From: Lutibacter oricola
GTDB taxonomy: Bacteria; Bacteroidota; Bacteroidia; Flavobacteriales; Flavobacteriaceae
NCBI RefSeq assembly: GCF_900106565.1
Contig: NZ_FNNJ01000006.1
Location: forward strand, 1-64,000
Length of the DNA: 64,000 bases
Direction of reading: 5' to 3'
In this document: positions 23,851-32,350 of the stretch, in pieces
How the letters are laid out: every line of letters starts with the position of its first letter
How positions within the stretch are numbered: position 1 is the first letter of the stretch
Notes under the pieces: generated by a model
The model's input: only the letters and a program-made list of their open reading frames with translations
What the model was told of the DNA's origin: nothing
Database searches by the model: none
Position numbers and translations under genes: made by a program

Positions 23851-25468
23851 AGACCGTTTCTTTTTTAATTTCACGAATTCTCGCTTTCATTTCTTTTGGA
23901 ATTTGAATACAAGGACGTTGAGCTATAACTACTGATATTCCTTTGTAGTTTAATTCCTGTCTAATTGTGTCAATATTTTCTTCCATATTTTTATGTAACG
24001 GTGTAATAATTTTTAAATGCTCCTTTTCAACTCCAATTCCTTTACATATTGAAACCAACCTTCCGGAAGCAGATGAATCTTGTGCGCCAGTCATTGCTAC
24101 TGCTGAATTGTCAGAAATTATAACAGTCATAGGTGTATTTTCAATAACGGCATCTAATAAACCTGTCATTCCAGAATGTGTGAAAGTTGAATCTCCAATA
24201 ATTGCAATTGATGGGTGAATACCAGCATCTGCTGCACCTTTAGCCATTGTAATTGAAGCGCCCATATCAATTAAGGTATTTATACTTTGGAAAGGAGGAA
24301 GGACACCTAATGCGTAACAACCAATATCTCCAAAAACTTGTTGACTGCTCATTTCTTTTCCTAAAACATTAATTGCGTCGAATAAATCACGGTGCGCACA
24401 TCCTATACATAGCTCAGGTGGACGACCAGTTACTATTTCTGGAATTTCTTCAAATTGTTTTGAAGGAAAACCTAAAGCTTCAGAAATATTATCTGGATTT
24501 AATTCGCCAACTCTGTTTAAATGACCCGTTAGTCTACCAATTACTTTTCGTTTTTTAGTATCCTTTAAAAAATCGGCAATAATTTCTTCAATAAAAGGAT
24601 AACCATCTTCTAAAACTAGAATCTTATCACAATCATTAAACAATTTTTTTATTTTTTCTTTTGGCATTGGATATTGAGAAATTTTCAAAATAGGATATGG
24701 GCAACCATCATCTTCAAAGTTCTCCATTAAATAATTATAAGCTATTCCGGCAGCTATAACTCCAATTGTTGTATTTGGTCCGTTAATATATTTGTTAAAC
24801 TTACTTTGCTCTGAGCTTTCTCTGTTTTCACTTTGAATATCTATTAAGTGCTGATAACGTTTACGTGCGTGAATTGGAATTAATTGAAACTGATGAGGGT
24901 CTGTTGGTAAACTAATTTCTTTTTGAGCTTCTCTTTCAAAAGTTGTAATTCCAGCACGAGAATGAGATAGACGAGTAACCATTCTTATCATAATTGGTAA
25001 ACCCATTTTTTCTGAAAGTTCAAAAGCATATCGTGTAATATTATAAGTTTCTTGTTGCGTAGAAGGTTCCAAAATTGGAATTAATGCAAAACGACCGTAA
25101 TACCTAGAATCTTGCTCGTTTTGAGAAGAATGCATTGAAGGATCATCAGCAACAACCACAACTAAACCTCCGTTGATTCCTGAAACAGACATATTCATAA
25201 ATACATCGGCAGCTACATTTAAACCAACGTGTTTCATTACCGTTAAAGAACGTTTTCCTGCGTAAGACATACCAAGAGCAGCTTCCATTGCAGTTTTTTC
25301 ATTAACAGACCATTTTGAATGTATGTTTAACTCTTTAGCTAATTTTGATTTTTGTATGTATTCTGTTATTTCAGTTGAAGGTGTTCCTGGGTAAGCATAT
25401 ACTCCAGAAATTCCTGAATCGATAGCGGCTTGTGCTAAAGCTTCGTTACCTAAAAAAAGCTGTTTCAT
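23849..25468 (-). CDS. iorA: Indolepyruvate oxidoreductase subunit alpha
   Basis: A 539-residue alpha subunit of indolepyruvate oxidoreductase. The N-terminal pyrimidine-binding domain has FLGNEALAQAAIDSGISGVYAYPGTPSTEI and NEKTAMEAALGMSYAGKRSL. The ThDP-binding domain has ELCIGCAHRDLFDAI, GDIGCYALGVLPP, AIIGDSTFTHSGMTGLLDAV and DNSAVAMTGAQDS. It converts aromatic 2-oxoacids to aryl-acetyl-CoA with ferredoxin as acceptor. Archaeal IorA ends in a ferredoxin-like domain with two 4Fe-4S clusters; here the chain stops at RPCIQIPKEM...KKETV and that domain is missing, so electrons must leave through a separate carrier. The 3' end touches a heptamer repeat array. Operon with iorB and the acyl-CoA synthetase. 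Confidence 0.93.
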   Translation of the reverse strand: MKQLFLGNEALAQAAIDSGISGVYAYPGTPSTEITEYIQKSKLAKELNIHSKWSVNEKTAMEAALGMSYAGKRSLTVMKHVGLNVAADVFMNMSVSGINGGLVVVVADDPSMHSSQNEQDSRYYGRFALIPILEPSTQQETYNITRYAFELSEKMGLPIMIRMVTRLSHSRAGITTFEREAQKEISLPTDPHQFQLIPIHARKRYQHLIDIQSENRESSEQSKFNKYINGPNTTIGVIAAGIAYNYLMENFEDDGCPYPILKISQYPMPKEKIKKLFNDCDKILVLEDGYPFIEEIIADFLKDTKKRKVIGRLTGHLNRVGELNPDNISEALGFPSKQFEEIPEIVTGRPPELCIGCAHRDLFDAINVLGKEMSSQQVFGDIGCYALGVLPPFQSINTLIDMGASITMAKGAADAGIHPSIAIIGDSTFTHSGMTGLLDAVIENTPMTVIISDNSAVAMTGAQDSSASGRLVSICKGIGVEKEHLKIITPLHKNMEENIDTIRQELNYKGISVVIAQRPCIQIPKEMKARIREIKKETV

Positions 25469-25685
25469 AATTTAAGTTTATGCGGTTATTTTAACGTACT
25501 TAAAATTACGAAATCGATTTCGGATGTTGTGTGATTTTAATCAGTTTCTGTTTTAGAAACCTGGTTTTTTGTTGAGATATATTTAAGAATATGAGGTGTT
25601 TGTTGTTTTATATGTATTGAATTCTTTTAATTTAGTTTGAAAATGAAAAAGTTGAATAGCAGACTTGAAAAATGAATAAAAATAA

Positions 25686-26234
25686 TTATTTATCCCAGCT
25701 GTTCTTTTTTCGGATGTTTTTGTACAATTTAATTCCTAACATTAATAAAATTGAAACACCAACAATTCCTACAACACCAAAAATCCAGCCTAAAGAATTT
25801 TTTAAAACAACTAAAAATACACAAGCAAAAAGTATAATTGTGGCAACTTCGTTCCATATTCTTAAAGCAAAAGAAGAGTATTTCAAAACACCTTTTTCAA
25901 TTTGATTATACATTACCTGACAAGACCAATGATAAGCAAATAAAGCTACTACAAAACCAAGTTTAATTTGCATCCAGCCTGCTTGTAACCAAGCAGGGTT
26001 TAGAATAAGTAGCCAAATAGCGAAAATTGTAGCTAAAACTGCCGATGGCCAAGTTATAATATACCACAAACGCTTAATCATTAATTTGTACTGAGGTAAT
26101 AAAATTTTTCTCTCAACTTCCGTTTTTTCTTCAGCTTCTTTGTAGTAAATAAATAATCGAATTATATAAAATAAACCTGCAAACCAGGTTGTTATAAATA
26201 TAATATGTAATGATTTTATATATAGATATTGCAT
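25686..26234 (-). CDS. hemJ: Protoporphyrinogen IX oxidase HemJ
   Basis: A 182-residue four-helix membrane protein of the HemJ/CopD-like family, which oxidises protoporphyrinogen IX to protoporphyrin IX, the step before ferrochelatase. Family signatures are visible: YIKSLHIIFITTWFAGLFYIIRLFIY (conserved His), MIKRLWYIITWPSAV, PAWLQAGWMQIKLGFVVALFAYHWSCQVMY (conserved Lys and His) and a C-terminal helix pair. It lies 4 bp after hemH and two genes from an AraC regulator, opposite the rest of the heme pathway. No hemG or hemY is in the window, so HemJ probably fills this step. A generic CopD protein is less likely given the context. Confidence 0.9.
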   Translation of the reverse strand: MQYLYIKSLHIIFITTWFAGLFYIIRLFIYYKEAEEKTEVERKILLPQYKLMIKRLWYIITWPSAVLATIFAIWLLILNPAWLQAGWMQIKLGFVVALFAYHWSCQVMYNQIEKGVLKYSSFALRIWNEVATIILFACVFLVVLKNSLGWIFGVVGIVGVSILLMLGIKLYKNIRKKNSWDK

Positions 26235-26238
26235 TTCT

Positions 26239-27252
26239 CTATTTTGACCAATTCTTAATCCAGTTTGTTAATGTATCTGCCCAATCATCGTTGTCATTTA
26301 GACAAGGGATGGTTGTGAATTTTTCACCTCCATTTTCAATAAAATCATCTTTGGCTTCCATTCCAATTTCTTCTAAAGTTTCTAAACAATCTGAAACAAA
26401 AGCAGGTGTTACTACAGCTAAGTTTTTAACTCCATCTTTAGCAAAACCTTCAATAGTTTTATCGGTGTATGGTTGTAACCAAGGATCTCTACCTAATCTA
26501 GATTGAAAAGAAGTACTATAAGTTCCTTCTTTTAAATTTAAAAATGAAGCAACTTGTTTTGTGGTTTCATAACATTGATGTCTATAGCAAAACTCGTGAG
26601 CTGGAGATGGTGTGTTACAACAGCTTCCATCTATTTTACAATGCGATTTTGTAACGTCAGACTTTTTTATGTGTCGTTCAGGAACTCCGTGATATGAAAA
26701 TAATAAGTGTTCAGGTTTTTCTTTTTCGATAAATGTTTTTATTGAATTGCTTAAAACTGAAATATAATCTTCTTTATTATAAAAAGCAGGAAGATTAGTT
26801 AGTTGAACATTAGGAAAATGCTTTTTTACCAGTTTAGCAGCTAGAACTTCTATAGTTTCGGTGGTTGCCATTGCAAACTGTGGATATAGCGGAATAAGAA
26901 AAATTTCAGTTACTCCTTGATTTACTAGTTTTTCTATTCCACTTTTTATAGATGGATTTCCATAACGCATTGCTAATTCAACAGGAATATCACTTTTCTC
27001 TGCTACTTTTTTATGCAATCTTTCAGAAAGAACAATTAGAGGAGAGCCTTCTGGCCACCATATTTTTTTATATGCTTCAGCAGATTTTTTTGGTCTTGTA
27101 TTTAATATAATTCCTTTTACAACAAATGCTCTAACAAGATAAGGTGTATCGATTACACGTTTATCCATTAAAAATTCATCTAAATAATTTTTTACGTCTT
27201 TTACAGAAGTGCTATTTGGTGAGCCCAAATTAACTAATAATGCTCCTTTCAT
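26239..27252 (-). CDS. hemH: Ferrochelatase
   Basis: HemH inserts ferrous iron into protoporphyrin IX to make protoheme. I start it at MKGALLVNLGSPNSTSV (27252; 337 residues). A longer frame runs into the AraC gene and adds a tail that is just the overlap of that gene's 3' end. Motifs are LVNLGSPNS, DEFLMDKRVID, EGSPLIVLSERL, LIPLYPQFAM, the catalytic His in LLFSYHGVPERHIKKSD, and TSFQSRLGRDPWLQPYT with the C-terminal VVTPAFVSDCLETLEEIGME (metal-site Glu). Several cysteines (SCCNTPSPAHEFCYRHQC) follow the catalytic His. It starts 4 bp after the regulator's stop and ends 4 bp before hemJ. Confidence 0.97.
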   Translation of the reverse strand: MKGALLVNLGSPNSTSVKDVKNYLDEFLMDKRVIDTPYLVRAFVVKGIILNTRPKKSAEAYKKIWWPEGSPLIVLSERLHKKVAEKSDIPVELAMRYGNPSIKSGIEKLVNQGVTEIFLIPLYPQFAMATTETIEVLAAKLVKKHFPNVQLTNLPAFYNKEDYISVLSNSIKTFIEKEKPEHLLFSYHGVPERHIKKSDVTKSHCKIDGSCCNTPSPAHEFCYRHQCYETTKQVASFLNLKEGTYSTSFQSRLGRDPWLQPYTDKTIEGFAKDGVKNLAVVTPAFVSDCLETLEEIGMEAKDDFIENGGEKFTTIPCLNDNDDWADTLTNWIKNWSK

Positions 27253-27256
27253 TAAT

Positions 27257-28150
27257 TTATGATTTTGAAAATTGTTTTGGAGTAATTCCAAACTTTCTCT
27301 TAAAGGCTGCAATAAAATGACTTGAACTGCTGTAGCCTAAATGTGTTGATATTTCGTTTACGTTTAATTTATTTTCTTGCAATAATTTTTTTGCAAGTTC
27401 CATTTTATAATTTAATAAAAATGTAAAAACAGGTACGCCGTAAAACTCTTTAAAATCCGATTTTAATTTTTTAATGTTCAACCCAACTATTTTAGCTAAA
27501 TCAGTTAAAGATGGCGGATTGTTCATTTGTTCAATTACTATTTCTTTAGCTAGTTTAATTTTACCAACAACTTCTTCATTAGTAACATAAGGGCAATGAT
27601 CGCTATTTTCCTCAGTTACATTACTAAAGTAATAGCTTAAAAGCTCATAAATTTTACCTTTAATATAAATTGGTCTTAAAGATTCTGTAATTGTTTCAGA
27701 ATTTAATTGGTTTAAAATCAATTTTGTTGTGTTGTTTGTTTCTTTAGTTTCAATAATTGGTTGTCCAACTTTAAAATTGCTAAAATTAAAAAGGAAGTTT
27801 CCTTCTGAAGAAAATAAAGAATGAAAATGTTCTATTGAAATTAAAACAGCTGTTAATTCCGTTTTTGGCGAGATGTTAAATAGAATGTCCATTTTTTCAT
27901 CTTTAAAATAAACCATACTAGAATTGTTTTCTAGTAATTCAATAGCGCAATGTTCAAAATTAAAAGCAACTTTACATTTATTCGATTTACAAAAGTATAA
28001 TTGAATGTAATTAGATTTTAATTTGAACTTATAGTTTTCAATATCAGTTGTTAAGTTATTGAAATGAATAACCTTAAAAGTACTTTTTTCATTAAAAAGT
28101 AATTGAGAACTTTTGTCGATGTTTTTATAATTGGTAGTGTTGGATTTCAT
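27257..28150 (-). CDS. AraC-family transcriptional regulator
   Basis: A 297-residue regulator with a C-terminal AraC helix-turn-helix pair (about residues 195-297: PSLTDLAKIVGLNIKKLKSDF...GVPVFTFLLNYKMELAKKLL and VNEISTHLGYSSSSHFIAAF followed by KRKFGITPKQF). The N-terminal half (about 15-185) is of the PchR-like kind, not a canonical arabinose cupin. It is the first gene of a unit with hemH and hemJ (4-bp spacings) and is divergent from the hemA operon. It is therefore the obvious candidate regulator of heme or iron supply. PchR-type regulators sense ferric siderophores; the ligand here is unknown. Confidence 0.9.
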   Translation of the reverse strand: MKSNTTNYKNIDKSSQLLFNEKSTFKVIHFNNLTTDIENYKFKLKSNYIQLYFCKSNKCKVAFNFEHCAIELLENNSSMVYFKDEKMDILFNISPKTELTAVLISIEHFHSLFSSEGNFLFNFSNFKVGQPIIETKETNNTTKLILNQLNSETITESLRPIYIKGKIYELLSYYFSNVTEENSDHCPYVTNEEVVGKIKLAKEIVIEQMNNPPSLTDLAKIVGLNIKKLKSDFKEFYGVPVFTFLLNYKMELAKKLLQENKLNVNEISTHLGYSSSSHFIAAFKRKFGITPKQFSKS

Positions 28151-28185
28151 AAAGTATTTTTATGAATTTACATTTTTATTTGAAA

Positions 28186-28193
28186 CAAAATTA
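28186..28193 (-). promoter_or_regulatory. -7 box of regulator-hemH-hemJ unit
   Basis: TAATTTTG on the minus strand, 36 bp before the regulator's ATG; the predicted leader is about 30 nt. Confidence 0.45.
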
Positions 28194-28232
28194 CAATAAA
28201 TATTATTAGATAAGTTCTTTATTTTTATAAAA

Positions 28233-28254
28233 AAATATGATAATTATCATATTT
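28233..28254. promoter_or_regulatory. 22-bp perfect palindrome in heme control region
   Basis: Eleven-base arms (AAATATGATAA and its complement) meet with no spacer. The centre TGATAATTATCA resembles a compressed Fur-family dyad (TGATAAT-N-ATTATCA). It lies between the divergent heme units, nearer the AraC gene. A perfect 22-bp dyad is unlikely by chance even in AT-rich DNA; the bound protein is unknown. Confidence 0.55.
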
Positions 28255-28304
28255 GTAAAAGCTAGATATAGCTAGAGTTACAGCAATATAAAGGCTTGAG
28301 TTGG

Positions 28305-28329
28305 TTAATTTAGAATTATTCTAAATTAA
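28305..28329. promoter_or_regulatory. 25-bp inverted repeat upstream of hemA promoters
   Basis: Eleven-base arms (TTAATTTAGAA and complement) surround a 3-nt spacer. The core TAGAATTATTCTA has the dyad look of Fur/PerR-type boxes. It lies about 30 bp upstream of the first hemA -7 box, a position suited to an activator or repressor. Confidence 0.55.
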
Positions 28330-28352
28330 AAACAATAACTTATCTCGACAGT

Positions 28353-28400
28353 AAAAGTACTTTTGGCGTTGTTTTTTGATAGTAATATCATGTACTTTTG
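28353..28400 (+). promoter_or_regulatory. Two -7 boxes of the hemA operon
   Basis: TACTTTTG occurs twice, at 28358-28365 and 28393-28400, both matching TAnnTTTG. The first lies in the palindrome AAAAGTACTTTT (28353-28364). The flanks form a loose inverted pair (CGACAGTAAAAGTAC near 28346-28360 and GTACTTTTGTCG at 28392-28403). The second box would give a leader of about 23 nt before the ATG at 28428. Confidence 0.5.
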
Positions 28401-28427
28401 TCGACACTTATAAGAATTAACTAATTT

Positions 28428-29681
28428 ATGGGATTGGAAAGTTTACCATCTAAATTGTACAATGTAGGTTTGAGCTATAAAAAAGCTGATGTAAAAGTTA
28501 GAAGTGCATTTAGTGTATCAACAAAAAATCAAAAGCTGCTTTTAGAAGAAGCAAAAGAAAATGGAATGGATGGTGTTTTCATTCTTTCAACTTGTAATAG
28601 AACTGAAATTACAGGTTTTGCAAAACACCCTTTTGAATTAATTAGCTTACTAGTTAAATATTCAAATGGAAATGTAGAAGATTTTATTAACGTATCTAAC
28701 GTTTATAAAAATAAAGATGCTGTAAGACACTTGTTTAAAATTGGAACAGGATTAGAAAGTCAAATTTTAGGAGATTACGAAATAGTTGGTCAGTTAAAAA
28801 ACTCATACAAGAACGCAAAAGAATTGGGTACAACCAATGCATACTTAGAGCGTATGATGAATTTAATTCTACAAGCTAGTAAAGAGGTAAAGAATACAAC
28901 AAAGTTAAGTTCAGGTACAACATCAGTAGCTTATGCTGCAGTACAGTATATTATTAAAAATGTTCCTAATTATTCTGAAAAGAAAATTTTAGTATATGGT
29001 TTAGGTGAAATTGGAAAAAACACGTGTAAAAATTTACTTGAGTATACCAATAATAGAAACAGCACTTTAATAAATAGAACTACAGCAAAATCATTAGAGT
29101 TTAGAAATGAGCACCCAGAAATGGATGTTGCTGAATTTAGTGAGCTATCTAATGAAATTAATAAGGCAGATATTTTAATAGTTTCAACAGGAGCTAATAG
29201 TTTTACAGTAACAAAAGAGCACCTAGATAAAAATAAAGAGTTATTAATTTTAGATTTATCAATGCCCGAAAATGTAGATGCTGAGGTTGGAAATTTAGAA
29301 AATGTTAATTTGATTAATGTTGATGAACTTTCTAAAATTACCGATGAAACTATTGAAACTAGAAAAAATGAAATTCCTAAAGTAAATTCAATTATAGATA
29401 AATATAAAGCCGAATTTAACGATTGGATTTCGCATAGAAAATATATTCCTGCAGTTAATGCATTAAAAGAATCATTGCAAACAATTCAGAAGGACGAAAT
29501 TAATTTTCATTCAAAAAAAATTAAAGGGTTTGATGTGGAGCAGGCTGAAGTAATTACTTCGAGAATGATTCAAAAAATAACAACACAATTTGTAAAACAT
29601 TTGAAAGACGAGCAAACTTCAGCCGATCAAAGTATTAGCGTGGTGAGTAAAATTTTCAATTCAGAAAAAGTCAACAATTAA
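28428..29681 (+). CDS. hemA: Glutamyl-tRNA reductase
   Basis: HemA reduces glutamyl-tRNA(Glu) to glutamate-1-semialdehyde with NADPH, the first committed step of C5-type tetrapyrrole synthesis. It is 417 residues, a normal length. The catalytic Cys is in ILSTCNRTEI (Cys56). ILGDYEIVGQLKNSYKNAKELG matches the family stretch (L/I)LGExQILGQ. The NADP-binding part is KKILVYGLGEIGKNTCKNL, and the C-terminal dimerisation helices cover about 310-410. It is the first gene of the plus-strand heme unit, with hemCD starting 2 bp after its stop. The upstream region has two promoter boxes and two long dyads, and is shared with the AraC-hemH-hemJ unit. Confidence 0.97.
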   Translation: MGLESLPSKLYNVGLSYKKADVKVRSAFSVSTKNQKLLLEEAKENGMDGVFILSTCNRTEITGFAKHPFELISLLVKYSNGNVEDFINVSNVYKNKDAVRHLFKIGTGLESQILGDYEIVGQLKNSYKNAKELGTTNAYLERMMNLILQASKEVKNTTKLSSGTTSVAYAAVQYIIKNVPNYSEKKILVYGLGEIGKNTCKNLLEYTNNRNSTLINRTTAKSLEFRNEHPEMDVAEFSELSNEINKADILIVSTGANSFTVTKEHLDKNKELLILDLSMPENVDAEVGNLENVNLINVDELSKITDETIETRKNEIPKVNSIIDKYKAEFNDWISHRKYIPAVNALKESLQTIQKDEINFHSKKIKGFDVEQAEVITSRMIQKITTQFVKHLKDEQTSADQSISVVSKIFNSEKVNN

Positions 29682-29683
29682 TA

Positions 29684-31279
29684 ATGGATAGAGTTATAAG
29701 AATTGGTACGCGCTCTAGCGAATTAGCTATGTGGCAGGCCAATACTGTTGCTAAACAATTAGAACATTTAGAGTGTAAAACAGAAATTGTAAAAATTGAT
29801 TCTATTGGAGATCAAGTTTTAGACAAGCCTTTGTACGAGTTAGGTATTACAGGTGTTTTTACTAGAAATTTAGATGTAGCATTATTAAATGGTAAAATTG
29901 ATATTGCAGTGCATTCATTTAAAGATGTGCCTACGCAGTTACCTATGGGAATTGTGCAAGCAGCTGTTTTAAAACGAGGAGATTTTAGCGATTTATTAGT
30001 TATAAAAGACGATGTAAATTTCTTTGCAAATGATTTTGCAACTATTGCAACAGGAAGTTTACGTAGAAAAGCGCAATGGTTATACCGTTATCCAAACCAT
30101 ACAATTACTGGTTTAAGAGGTAATGTGCAAACTCGTTTGCAAAAGTTAGAAGATAACGATTGGGACGGTGCTATTTTTGCTACAGCAGGATTAAAACGAT
30201 TAGGTTTGTTACCTGAAAAACAAAAAGGCTTAAAATTAGATTGGATGATTCCTGCACCAGCGCAAGGAGCCGTTATGGTTGCTGCAATGGGTGATGATAC
30301 CGAAATGTTGGAATTATTGAAAGAAATAAACCACGAAGAAACAGAGATTTGTGTAGGTGTAGAAAGAGAGTTTTTAAGATTGTTAGAAGGTGGTTGTACT
30401 GCGCCAATTGGGGCAATGGCAATGATTATTAAAGAAGATTTTAAATTTAAAGGAGCTTTATTTAGTCCAGATGGTAAAGAGAAATTAGAATATTCTACAG
30501 ATGTTCCTGCAGATAGAAAAGATAAAATTAAATATATAGCTGAAAAAGCAGCAACTTATATTTTGGATAAAGGAGGTAAAAAGTTAATGCGTCCTGAAAT
30601 TTCAATAGAAAAAGAAGTTAAACTTTATTCAACAAAAACATTATCTCAAGATCAAGCAAAATTAATAGATGTTAATTTTCAAATTGATATGAGTGATTTT
30701 ATAACAGTTCGTGACAATAGATTGAAACGAAATGTTGTTAAAAATCCAATAGAAAATGTAGTGTTTACAAGTCAAAATGCTGTAGAATCTTTGCTAAATA
30801 ATTTTGATAAGTTAGAGTTAGATTTTAAAAATATTTATTGTGTTGGTCGTAGAACAAAACGATTAATAGAAAAAAGAATTGGAAAGGTAGCGCACGTTGA
30901 AACTTCAGCAGAAAAACTAGCTAATTATTTAGTAGAAAATGTAGAAGAAAAGAGTGTAACTTTTTTCTGTGGAAATTTAAGAAGAGATGATTTACCAACT
31001 ATATTAGAAAAAAATAATATTGTAATTAATGAGGTTGAATGTTACAAAACGGCATTAACACCTCGTAAATTAGAAAGTAATTATAAAGGAGTTTTATTCT
31101 ACAGTCCTTCAGCAATAGATAGTTATTTAAAAAGCAATACTTGTGGCGAAACTGTTGCTTTTTGTATTGGAGATACAACAGCGGCTAAAGCAAATGAATT
31201 CTTTAAAAATGTAGAAGTTGCAAAAGTAGCTACTGTAGATAGTGTATTAAAATTAGCAAACAATTATTTTCAAGAATAA
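29684..31279 (+). CDS. hemC: Hydroxymethylbilane synthase fused to uroporphyrinogen-III synthase
   Basis: A 531-residue two-domain protein. Residues 1 to about 305 are porphobilinogen deaminase (HemC): RIGTRSSELAMWQAN, AVHSFKDVPTQLP (catalytic Asp81), ATGSLRRKAQWL, GLRGNVQTRL and the dipyrromethane-cofactor Cys238 in LLEGGCTAPIGA. From about 311 the chain continues as a HemD-type uroporphyrinogen-III synthase fold: VKLYSTKTLSQDQAK, VVFTSQNAVESLL, YCVGRRTKRLIEK, GVLFYSPSAIDSYL and VAFCIGDTTAAKANE. The frame is continuous through the junction. The product joins four porphobilinogens and closes the ring in one polypeptide. hemA and hemB flank it at 2 and 10 bp. No separate hemD exists in the window. 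Confidence 0.95.
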   Translation: MDRVIRIGTRSSELAMWQANTVAKQLEHLECKTEIVKIDSIGDQVLDKPLYELGITGVFTRNLDVALLNGKIDIAVHSFKDVPTQLPMGIVQAAVLKRGDFSDLLVIKDDVNFFANDFATIATGSLRRKAQWLYRYPNHTITGLRGNVQTRLQKLEDNDWDGAIFATAGLKRLGLLPEKQKGLKLDWMIPAPAQGAVMVAAMGDDTEMLELLKEINHEETEICVGVEREFLRLLEGGCTAPIGAMAMIIKEDFKFKGALFSPDGKEKLEYSTDVPADRKDKIKYIAEKAATYILDKGGKKLMRPEISIEKEVKLYSTKTLSQDQAKLIDVNFQIDMSDFITVRDNRLKRNVVKNPIENVVFTSQNAVESLLNNFDKLELDFKNIYCVGRRTKRLIEKRIGKVAHVETSAEKLANYLVENVEEKSVTFFCGNLRRDDLPTILEKNNIVINEVECYKTALTPRKLESNYKGVLFYSPSAIDSYLKSNTCGETVAFCIGDTTAAKANEFFKNVEVAKVATVDSVLKLANNYFQE

Positions 31280-31289
31280 AAATTGAAGT

Positions 31290-32258
31290 ATGATTAATAG
31301 AACTAGAAGATTACGTAAAACAGAAGGTATTCGTCGTTTAGTTAGAGAAAACAAATTAACGGTAGACGATTTAATTTACCCTTTATTTATTGAAGAAGGT
31401 GAAAATATTGAAACTGAAATAGTTTCTATGCCTGGAATTAAGCGTTTTTCTTTAGATAAAATTTCAAAAGAATTAGATGAAGTAGTTGAATTAGATATTC
31501 CTGCAGTTTTATTGTTTGGAATTCCAACTTCAAAAGACGATACTGGTTCTGAAACTTGGAATGATAATGGAATTATGCAGCAAGCTGTTCGATTTATCAA
31601 AAAAAACTATCCAAGTTTATATGTAATTACAGATGTTTGTTTTTGTGAGTATACAAGTCACGGGCATTGTGGAATTATACATGATAATGATGTTGAAAAC
31701 GATGCTACATTAGTTAACCTAGCTAAGCAAGTTGTTTCACATGCAAAAGCAGGTGTAGATATGGTTGCACCATCTGGAATGATGGATGGAATGATACAAA
31801 CAATTAGAGAAGCGTTGGATAATACAGGTTTTCCTAATTTACCAATTATGTCATATGCTGTAAAATATTCTTCGGCATTTTACGGTCCGTTTAGAGATGC
31901 CGCAGATTCTGCACCAACATTTGGAGATAGAAGAACATATCAAATGGATCCTTCAAATAGAGATGAAGGAATGCGAGAAGCAACTTTCGATGATCAAGAA
32001 GGAGCAGATATTTTAATGGTAAAACCAGCATTATCATATTTAGATATTATTAGAGATTTAAAAAATAATTTTGACCGTCCAATTGCTTGTTATAATGTTA
32101 GTGGAGAATATGCAATGATTAAAGCTGCAGCTGAAAAAGGATGGATTGACGGAGAGCGTGTTATGATGGAAAGTTTACTATCTATGAAACGTGCGGGAGC
32201 AGATATAATTATAACTTATTTTGCTAAAGAAGTAGCTAAAGTACTGTTGAAAAAGTAG
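31290..32258 (+). CDS. hemB: Delta-aminolevulinic acid dehydratase (porphobilinogen synthase)
   Basis: HemB condenses two 5-aminolevulinates into porphobilinogen. It is 322 residues, the usual length. The zinc-type metal motif [15 protein letters not shown] has all three cysteines, so this is a Zn-dependent enzyme. Both active-site lysines are visible in [14 protein letters not shown] and [12 protein letters not shown]. The N terminus is the typical [17 protein letters not shown]. It lies 10 bp after hemCD, and a REP-like inverted repeat separates it from hemL. Confidence 0.98.
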   Translation: MINRTRRLRKTEGIRRLVRENKLTVDDLIYPLFIEEGENIETEIVSMPGIKRFSLDKISKELDEVVELDIPAVLLFGIPTSKDDTGSETWNDNGIMQQAVRFIKKNYPSLYVITDVCFCEYTSHGHCGIIHDNDVENDATLVNLAKQVVSHAKAGVDMVAPSGMMDGMIQTIREALDNTGFPNLPIMSYAVKYSSAFYGPFRDAADSAPTFGDRRTYQMDPSNRDEGMREATFDDQEGADILMVKPALSYLDIIRDLKNNFDRPIACYNVSGEYAMIKAAAEKGWIDGERVMMESLLSMKRAGADIIITYFAKEVAKVLLKK

Positions 32259-32271
32259 AATATTTAACGAT

Positions 32272-32334
32272 GGTCACTGAGCGGAGTCGAAGTGATTATC
32301 CTTTTGAAATTGATTTCGACTCCGCTCAATCACC
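32272..32334. repeat. REP-like inverted repeat between hemB and hemL
   Basis: Two 23-bp arms (32272-32294 with TGAGCGGAGTCGAA, and 32312-32334 with TTCGACTCCGCTCA) enclose a 17-nt spacer and can form a long hairpin inside the heme message. A related single arm is at 23751-23774. It translates in one frame to the familiar VTERSRS artefact, which explains a spurious N-terminal extension of hemL. Confidence 0.8.
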
Positions 32335-32350
32335 AAATACTAAAATAAAA

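Noticed and set aside
25530-25575. Hairpin with GTTTCT/AGAAAC stem between iorA and hemJ as a terminator
   Set aside because: The T-rich side lies on the plus strand, where no gene needs ending, and the minus side lacks a U-tract.
27253-27312. N-terminal extension of hemH
   Set aside because: It lies within the 3' end of the AraC gene and precedes the conserved MKGALLVNLGSPN start.
32270-32350. N-terminal extension of hemL (VTERSRSDYPFEIDFDSAQS)
   Set aside because: It is translation of the REP-like inverted repeat; the conserved HemL N terminus starts at 32351.
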